A DNA stretch of 17,516 bases, taken from assembly GCA_020216925.1 (NCBI GenBank), contig JAIWOL010000096.1, positions 1-17,516 on the forward strand, read 5' to 3'. Both the position numbers and the translations under genes were made by a program. Below, in pieces: positions 13,173 through 17,516 of the stretch (positions within the stretch are counted from its first letter, which is position 1; each line of letters begins with the position of its first letter). A model generated the notes under the pieces. That model was given only the letters and a program-made list of their open reading frames with translations. It searched no databases and was not told the origin of the DNA. The DNA is from Thiobacillus sp. GTDB taxonomy: Bacteria > Pseudomonadota > Gammaproteobacteria > Burkholderiales > Thiobacillaceae.

Positions 13173-14138
13173 ATGATGCAAACCATGCAGCAGGAAATCG
13201 ACGAACGCACCAACCTCACCAGCTCGAACAAGCTGGAGCTGCTGCTGTTCCGCCTGGGCAACGACCCCTTGCTCGGCCGCACCGAACTCTTCGGCATCAA
13301 CGTCTTCAAGGTGCGTGAAATCATTCCCATGCCCACCGTCACCGCCGTCGCCGGCTCGCCGCAACACATGATGGGCGTGGTCGACCTGCGCGGACAGATC
13401 CTGCCGGTGATCGACCTCTCCGGTGTCTGCGGCTGCAAGCCCGCCAACGGCCACCAGATCCTGCTCATCACCGAATACGCCCGCACCACGCAGGCCTTTG
13501 CCGTCGAATCGGTGGAAGACATCGTGCGGCTGGAATGGCGTCAGGTGCTCTCGGCCGAAGGCCATGCCAGCAGCGGCATGGTCACCAGCATCGCGCGGCT
13601 GGATGGCGAAAACAGCGACCGTCTCGCCCAGGTGCTCGACGTGGAAACCATCCTGCGCCAGGTCATGCCCTCCAGCAGCGACGTGGAAGTCGACCCCGAA
13701 CGCATCGGCCCCAAGGTGGAAATCAAGCCCGGCAGCATGATCCTTGCCGCCGACGATTCGCTCATCGCCCGCACCATGATCGAGGAAGGCCTTGCCGCCA
13801 TGAGCCTGCCCTATCAAATGTGCAAAACCGGGCAGGAAGCCTGGGACCAGCTGCAGGCCATTGCGATCAAGGCGCAGGCCGAAGGCAAGACCGTCAACGA
13901 CAAGGTCGCGCTGGTGCTCACCGATCTGGAAATGCCCGAAATGGACGGCTTCACCCTTACCCGCAACATCAAGCAGGATCCGCGCTTCTCGAAGATTCCG
14001 GTGGTGATCCATTCCTCGCTCACCGGCTCCGCCAACGAGGCGCATGTCCGCAAGGTCGGGGCGGATGCCTACGTCGCCAAGTTCGTGGCGGAAGACCTGG
14101 CCAACGCCCTGCGCCAGGCCCTGCGTACCCTGCACTGA
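13173..14138 (+). CDS. cheV: Chemotaxis protein CheV (CheW-receiver fusion)
   Basis: CheV couples chemoreceptors to CheA like CheW, and its receiver domain can be phosphorylated for adaptation or as a phosphate sink. The 321-residue protein has a CheW-like domain (about 18-165) with [38 protein letters not shown] and [19 protein letters not shown] receiver domain follows (about 187-320) with the acidic pair Asp194-Asp195, phospho-acceptor Asp251 in [16 protein letters not shown], the Ser/Thr position in VVIHSSLTG, and the conserved Lys in DAYVAKF. All residues required for phosphorylation are present. A GGAG lies about 8 nt upstream of the first of two adjacent ATG codons. The gene precedes an MCP gene by 25 nt, so the pair may form one signalling unit. 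Confidence 0.95.
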   Translation: MMQTMQQEIDERTNLTSSNKLELLLFRLGNDPLLGRTELFGINVFKVREIIPMPTVTAVAGSPQHMMGVVDLRGQILPVIDLSGVCGCKPANGHQILLITEYARTTQAFAVESVEDIVRLEWRQVLSAEGHASSGMVTSIARLDGENSDRLAQVLDVETILRQVMPSSSDVEVDPERIGPKVEIKPGSMILAADDSLIARTMIEEGLAAMSLPYQMCKTGQEAWDQLQAIAIKAQAEGKTVNDKVALVLTDLEMPEMDGFTLTRNIKQDPRFSKIPVVIHSSLTGSANEAHVRKVGADAYVAKFVAEDLANALRQALRTLH

Positions 14139-14163
14139 TCCTTTTTTCCTCAAGGTATCCGAC

Positions 14164-15744
14164 ATGACCACACCCCCCGCTTCCACTCAGTCCGGCTATT
14201 TCGAACACCATGGCCTGTGGTCTCCCGGCGTGCGCCTCTTCCGGGCCATCGACTTCAGGCTCAAGGCGCTCCTGATCAGCCTGGTGTTCATGATGCCGCT
14301 GGCGACGGCATTTCTGGACATTCCGGCGGGAATCCACGCCACGGTCACCGCCACCGCATTGACGATCGCAGCCTATCTGTTCATCTGTTTCTACAAGGTG
14401 ATGGTGGGCGGTCTCGAGGAAACGAAGCAGCATCTCGATGCCATGGCAAACGGCGACCTCACGCGCATGCCGCGCCCCTGGGGCAGCGACGAAATCGCTT
14501 CGCTGATGCACAACGTCACGCAGATGCGCGCGTCGTACTGCCAGCTCGTCGCGCAGGTGCGCCACGAGAGCGACACCATCGTCCACGCCTCGCGCGAGAT
14601 CACCGCCGATACGCGCGATCTCGCCTCGCGTACCGAGCAGACCATCAGCAACCTGCACGAGGCCACCCGCACCATGGCGCAGATCGACGCCAGCGTGAAA
14701 GCCACCACCGAAATGACGGCGCGCGCTGCCGCGCTGGCAACCGAAAACGCCGCCCTGGCCGCAACCGGCGGCCGCGTCATCACCGAAGTCGAAACCACCA
14801 TGCGCAACATCGACGAAGCCTCGCGCAAGATCAGCGCCATCATCGGCGTCATTGACGGCATCGCCTTCCAGACCAACATTCTTGCGCTCAACGCCGCGGT
14901 GGAAGCGGCCCGCGCCGGCGAACAGGGGCGCGGCTTTGCCGTGGTGGCGGCAGAAGTCCGCGCGCTCGCCCAGCGCAGCGCCAGCGCCGCCCGCGAAATC
15001 AAGGACCTCATTGCCGTCAACGTCGAACAGGTTGCCTCGGGCAGTCGCACCGTGCAAAGCGCCAACGAAGCAATCGGCGCGCTCGTCGGCAAGGCCGCTT
15101 CCATCAACGACATCATGGCCGATGTCGCGCGTGCCGCCGCCATCCAGAGCCAGGACATCGGCCACGCCAGCCAGGCCGTATCCGATCTCGACCATCTTGC
15201 GCACCTCAACACCGCCGTGGTTTCGGCCTCGTCCAACGCCGCCGAATCGCTCAAGCAGGCTGCCTTTGCACTGGCCGACAAGGTTGTGAGTTTCAAGCTG
15301 CCGGCGCAAGCGCAGGCCAGCCTCAAGCCAACCCTGACCGCAGCGACCGATGCCCCCGCCGAGGATTTCGATTTTGACGCCGCCATCAAGGTCCATCAGG
15401 CCTGGAAAATGAAACTGCGCCGCGCCCTCTCCAGCCAGGAAAAACTCGATATCGACACCATCTCGCGCGATGACTGCTGCGCCCTGGGCAAATGGATCCA
15501 CGGCCCCGGCGGCCATCAACATGGCCACATGCCGCGCTTTGGCGAATTGCAGGAAAAGCACCGTGAATTCCACCGCTCCGTCGGCAACATCGCCCGCAAG
15601 ATCAGCCAGGGACGAAGCGAGGATGCCGAGCGTCTGCTCGGGTCCGGTTCGGCGTTCACCGCGCTGTCCACCGACATCGTCAGCGTGCTCAATCGCTTCA
15701 AGAAGGAAGTGGGCGGCAAGGGCAAACTGCGCCGCGCCGCCTGA
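14164..15744 (+). CDS. Methyl-accepting chemotaxis protein with C-terminal CZB domain
   Basis: This 526-residue chemoreceptor would control CheA with the adjacent CheV. Two membrane segments lie at about residues 34-51 and 59-78, leaving only a very short periplasmic loop and no ligand domain. A HAMP-like segment is followed by the MCP signalling helices, whose tip reads [20 protein letters not shown] and [19 protein letters not shown] (about 230-275). The C-terminal chemoreceptor zinc-binding (CZB) domain spans about 404-515. Its metal ligands are visible: His411 in VHQAW, Cys439 in CALGKW, and His466 and His470 in KHREFH. Sensing is therefore probably cytoplasmic, through zinc or redox state. 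No CheR-binding pentapeptide is seen at the C-terminus. The ATG at 14164 has AAGG 8 nt upstream; the frame is open further upstream inside cheV but that is shadow sequence. Confidence 0.93.
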   Translation: MTTPPASTQSGYFEHHGLWSPGVRLFRAIDFRLKALLISLVFMMPLATAFLDIPAGIHATVTATALTIAAYLFICFYKVMVGGLEETKQHLDAMANGDLTRMPRPWGSDEIASLMHNVTQMRASYCQLVAQVRHESDTIVHASREITADTRDLASRTEQTISNLHEATRTMAQIDASVKATTEMTARAAALATENAALAATGGRVITEVETTMRNIDEASRKISAIIGVIDGIAFQTNILALNAAVEAARAGEQGRGFAVVAAEVRALAQRSASAAREIKDLIAVNVEQVASGSRTVQSANEAIGALVGKAASINDIMADVARAAAIQSQDIGHASQAVSDLDHLAHLNTAVVSASSNAAESLKQAAFALADKVVSFKLPAQAQASLKPTLTAATDAPAEDFDFDAAIKVHQAWKMKLRRALSSQEKLDIDTISRDDCCALGKWIHGPGGHQHGHMPRFGELQEKHREFHRSVGNIARKISQGRSEDAERLLGSGSAFTALSTDIVSVLNRFKKEVGGKGKLRRAA

Positions 15745-15793
15745 GCCTGTCCGCCGTCCCGGACATGCCGTTGCGTCGATGCCGTCGCGCAGG

Positions 15794-15835
15794 CCCGCGG
15801 ACCGTCGCGGGAGTGGAATTCCGGCCCGGCCGGAA
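15794..15835. repeat. Two tandem hairpins between convergent mcp and fliE
   Basis: CCCGCG-GACCGT-CGCGGG (15794-15811) is followed by the perfect palindrome TTCCGGCC-C-GGCCGGAA (15819-15835). Both lie in the 232-nt gap between the converging 3' ends of the mcp gene and fliE and could halt transcription from either side. Neither has a proper T tract. I see no protein or RNA gene in the rest of this gap. Confidence 0.4.
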
Positions 15836-15976
15836 GCAGGAAAGACAAGGATGGAAGCAAGGCCTCTTCGCCCTTCCTGCGTCCCCGTTCTGTCGATTGA
15901 ACCTCTGGCCGGATGCACCGGCAAGGTGTGCCCAGCCCCCTGTTGCCCCGCTACCGGCTGTCGACCGGCACCGGCA

Positions 15977-16330
15977 TCAAATCCCCATGTTCATCATCGA
16001 CTGATACGCCTCCACCAGCTTGTTGCGGACCTGAATGGTCTGCTGCAGGGCGATGCCCGATTTTTGCAGGGAAATCATGGCGTCGGACAGGCTCACCGTC
16101 TTGTCGCCCAGGGCAAAGCGCTGCGCGAGCTGCTGCGAATCCTGCTGCATCCGGCTGACCTGATCGAGCGAGGACTTGAGGGCGGTGGAAAAATCAGCCT
16201 TGCCGGCCGCAGGCGTTGCGTCGGCCACCTTGCCCAAGGCGGCGCCTGGCGGCGCGGCCTGGGCGGCGGCAGCGCGCAGTTGCGCCACCATGGCTTCGAT
16301 GCGGCTGGTGTCGATGGCTCCGATACTCAT
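15977..16330 (-). CDS. fliE: Flagellar hook-basal body protein FliE
   Basis: FliE is the periplasmic adaptor between the MS ring (FliF) and the rod, and is exported early. The 117-residue protein has the variable N-terminus (MSIGAIDTSRIEAMVAQLRA) with an Ala-rich stretch, followed by the conserved helical part: FSTALKSSLDQVSRMQQDSQ, LAQRFALGDKTVSLSDAMIS, and LQKSGIALQQTIQVRNKLV, ending EAYQSMMNMGI. Length and the terminal YQSMMNM-like motif are typical. The ATG at 16330 is preceded by a strong GGAGGAG ribosome binding site; the frame extends to 16387 but with no conserved sequence. It is transcribed divergently from fliF, whereas in many bacteria fliE lies just upstream of fliF on the same strand. 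Confidence 0.95.
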   Translation of the reverse strand: MSIGAIDTSRIEAMVAQLRAAAAQAAPPGAALGKVADATPAAGKADFSTALKSSLDQVSRMQQDSQQLAQRFALGDKTVSLSDAMISLQKSGIALQQTIQVRNKLVEAYQSMMNMGI

Positions 16331-16405
16331 CTGGCGTCTCCTCCCGGGCGAGTTTCCACGTTCACACCTTAGCCCGGTGCCGGGCAAGCCAAAGACGGAA
16401 ACAAG

Positions 16406-16430
16406 GCGGGAAAGCGGCTGCTTTTCCCGC
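16406..16430. repeat. Inverted repeat in the fliE-fliF divergent region
   Basis: GCGGGAAA (16406-16413) and TTTCCCGC (16423-16430) are perfect complements separated by 9 nt. The repeat lies between the two divergent start codons and directly before the candidate fliF promoter, so it could be an operator for a flagellar regulator. A second small stem, GCCCGG-TG-CCGGGC, is at 16372-16385. Confidence 0.4.
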
Positions 16431-16457
16431 GATTGAAAATCCCGCCACTGCCGATAA
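16431..16457 (+). promoter_or_regulatory. Candidate sigma-28 promoter before fliF
   Basis: GCCGATAA (16450-16457) is a perfect match to the FliA -10 element. The segment 11 nt upstream, GATTGAAA, is a poor match to TAAAGTTT. Transcription would begin near 16464, about 48 nt before the fliF start. A sigma-70 reading (TTGAAA and GATAAT) has a spacer of only 14 nt and is less likely. Confidence 0.4.
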
Positions 16458-16511
16458 TTCCCTCACGAGTCCGCGCGCAGGCGCGGCAGAAACCAGCAAG
16501 GAAATCAGGCA

Positions 16512-17516
16512 ATGGCAGCTACAGGTGAAATCGTGGTACCGGGCGGGATGATGGACTTCACCCAGACCCCGGGCGGACGCAAGATCATGCTGGCAATCGG
16601 CGCGGCGGCCGTGGTCGCGGCCATGGCCGGCGTCTGGATGTGGGGCCAGCAGCCCGACTACAAGGTGCTGTTCTCCAATTTCAGCGACCGCGACGGCGGG
16701 GCCATCGTCGCCGAACTGGAGAAGATGGGCATTCCCTACAAATACGCGGAAGGCGGCGGCGCGCTGATGGTGCCGGCGGAAAACGTCCACGACGCGCGCC
16801 TGAAGCTCGCTTCGCAGGGCCTACCCAAGGGCGGCAACGTCGGTTTCGAGCTGATGGAGAACCAGCGTCTGGGTTCGTCGCAATTCATCGAACAGATCAA
16901 TTTCCAGCGCGCCATGGAAGGCGAGCTGGCCCGTTCCATCGAATCGGTCTCGGCCGTGCAGGCCGCGCGCGTGCATCTGGCCATGCCCAAGAGTTCGGTC
17001 TTCGTCACCGAACAGAAAATGCCGACCGCTTCGGTGCTGCTGAACCTGCATCCCGGCCGCACACTCGACCCGCAGCAGGTGAGCGCCATCGTGCATCTGG
17101 TCGCCAGCAGCGTGCCCGAACTGTCGCCCAAGAACGTCACCCTGGTCGACCAGAACGGCAACCTGCTGTCCGACGCCGGCAAGCCGCTGGCCAACGGCCT
17201 CGACCCCACCCAGATGAAATACATACAGGAGCTGCAGCAGAACGTGGCCCGGCGCATCGAGTCCATCCTCACGCCCATCGTCGGGGCCGGGAACGTGCGT
17301 GCGGAAGCCACTGCCGATGTGGATTTTTCGCGCAGCGAACAGGCAGTCGAGTCCTACAAACCCAACCAGACGCCGGATGCCATGGCCATCCGCAGCCAGC
17401 AGATCAGCGAGTCGGCCAACCCCGGCGGTGCCGCCGCAGGCGTGCCCGGAGCGCTCTCCAACCAGCCGCCCGCGCCGGCCGCCGCCCCGGTCAACGCGCC
17501 GCCCCAGGCCGCCGCG
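16512..17516 (+). CDS. fliF: Flagellar MS-ring protein FliF (N-terminal part)
   Basis: FliF builds the MS ring in the inner membrane, the base on which the flagellum assembles. The window holds 335 codons and runs off the right edge; full-length proteins have about 550 residues. Residues 24-42 form the first membrane helix (IMLAIGAAAVVAAMAGVWM). The periplasmic ring-building motifs follow: YKVLFSNFSDRDGGAIVAEL, MGIPYKYAEGGGALMVPAEN, ARLKLASQGLPKGGNVGFEL, INFQRAMEGELARSIES, VQAARVHLAMPKSSVFV, and VSAIVHLVASSVPELSPKNV, ending in the Pro/Ala-rich linker. The second membrane helix and FliG-binding tail lie outside. The ATG at 16512 has AAGGA about 10 nt upstream. fliG and fliH would be expected next. 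Confidence 0.96.
   Translation, partial: MAATGEIVVPGGMMDFTQTPGGRKIMLAIGAAAVVAAMAGVWMWGQQPDYKVLFSNFSDRDGGAIVAELEKMGIPYKYAEGGGALMVPAENVHDARLKLASQGLPKGGNVGFELMENQRLGSSQFIEQINFQRAMEGELARSIESVSAVQAARVHLAMPKSSVFVTEQKMPTASVLLNLHPGRTLDPQQVSAIVHLVASSVPELSPKNVTLVDQNGNLLSDAGKPLANGLDPTQMKYIQELQQNVARRIESILTPIVGAGNVRAEATADVDFSRSEQAVESYKPNQTPDAMAIRSQQISESANPGGAAAGVPGALSNQPPAPAAAPVNAPPQAAA

Noticed and set aside
14139..14163. T6 run between cheV and the chemoreceptor gene as a terminator
   Set aside because: No stem precedes it, and the 25-nt spacing suits co-transcription.
14020..15924. 634-codon open frame on the minus strand opposite the chemoreceptor gene
   Set aside because: It is antisense to the whole MCP coding region, has no recognisable domain and is repetitive in Gly, Asp and Ala, as mirror frames of GC-rich genes are.
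1..17516. CRISPR arrays, tRNA or rRNA genes, transposases or insertion sequence ends
   Set aside because: I saw no regularly spaced direct repeats, tRNA-like cloverleaf, rRNA motif, transposase motif or paired terminal repeats. This was by eye and short elements could be missed.

Overview
The window looks like chromosomal DNA of a motile, high-GC betaproteobacterium. The evidence is the flagellar gene order fliC-flaG-fliD-fliS-fliT-fliK-flhX-ycgR-cheV-mcp, followed by divergent fliE and fliF, together with strong GC bias at third codon positions. Rhodocyclales or Nitrosomonadales would fit, but no marker gene here fixes the genus.

Region 1 (1-465) is decayed DNA. A fragment resembling DUF6065 runs in at the left edge, shifts frame in a run of six G, and is then joined in frame to the C-terminal part of a trypsin/HtrA-like serine protease that lacks its His and Asp catalytic segments. 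Region 2 (431-3424, minus strand) is a compact restriction-modification cassette: a Dcm-family cytosine-5 methyltransferase with an N-terminal helix-turn-helix, a Vsr mismatch endonuclease, and a restriction endonuclease with an EcoRII-type C-terminal nuclease domain. The genes are 3 nt apart or overlap by 4 nt, so they form one operon. Repeats upstream of dcm look like an autoregulatory operator. The cassette abuts the broken protease, which suggests it was inserted there.

Region 3 (about 3425-3661) holds no convincing protein gene. It has a textbook intrinsic terminator pointing left with no gene in front of it, and a cluster of inverted repeats. Region 4 (3662-5760) is a NarX/DegS-type histidine kinase and its NarL/FixJ-type response regulator. 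Region 5 (5971-7554) is a diguanylate cyclase with an intact GGEEF active site and an inhibitory I-site.

Region 6 (7576-15744) is the late flagellar and chemotaxis block. A sigma-28 type promoter precedes a very short flagellin. The filament cap and chaperones follow (flaG, fliD, fliS, fliT), then hook-length control (fliK) and an FlhB C-terminal paralogue (flhX). A YcgR-like c-di-GMP brake, CheV and a CZB-domain chemoreceptor complete it. Region 7 (15977-17516) carries fliE on the minus strand and the first 335 codons of fliF on the plus strand, with a shared divergent control region.

Taken together, the right three quarters of the window is a motility locus in which c-di-GMP synthesis (the GGDEF protein) and a c-di-GMP receptor (YcgR) are encoded beside the filament they would regulate. 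The left quarter is an accessory defence cassette next to gene remnants. I see no wholly new system. The most unusual items are the chimeric remnant, the nonstandard N-terminal domain of the restriction enzyme, the orphan terminator, the miniature flagellin, the YcgR with an altered c-di-GMP motif, and the CZB chemoreceptor without a periplasmic sensor.
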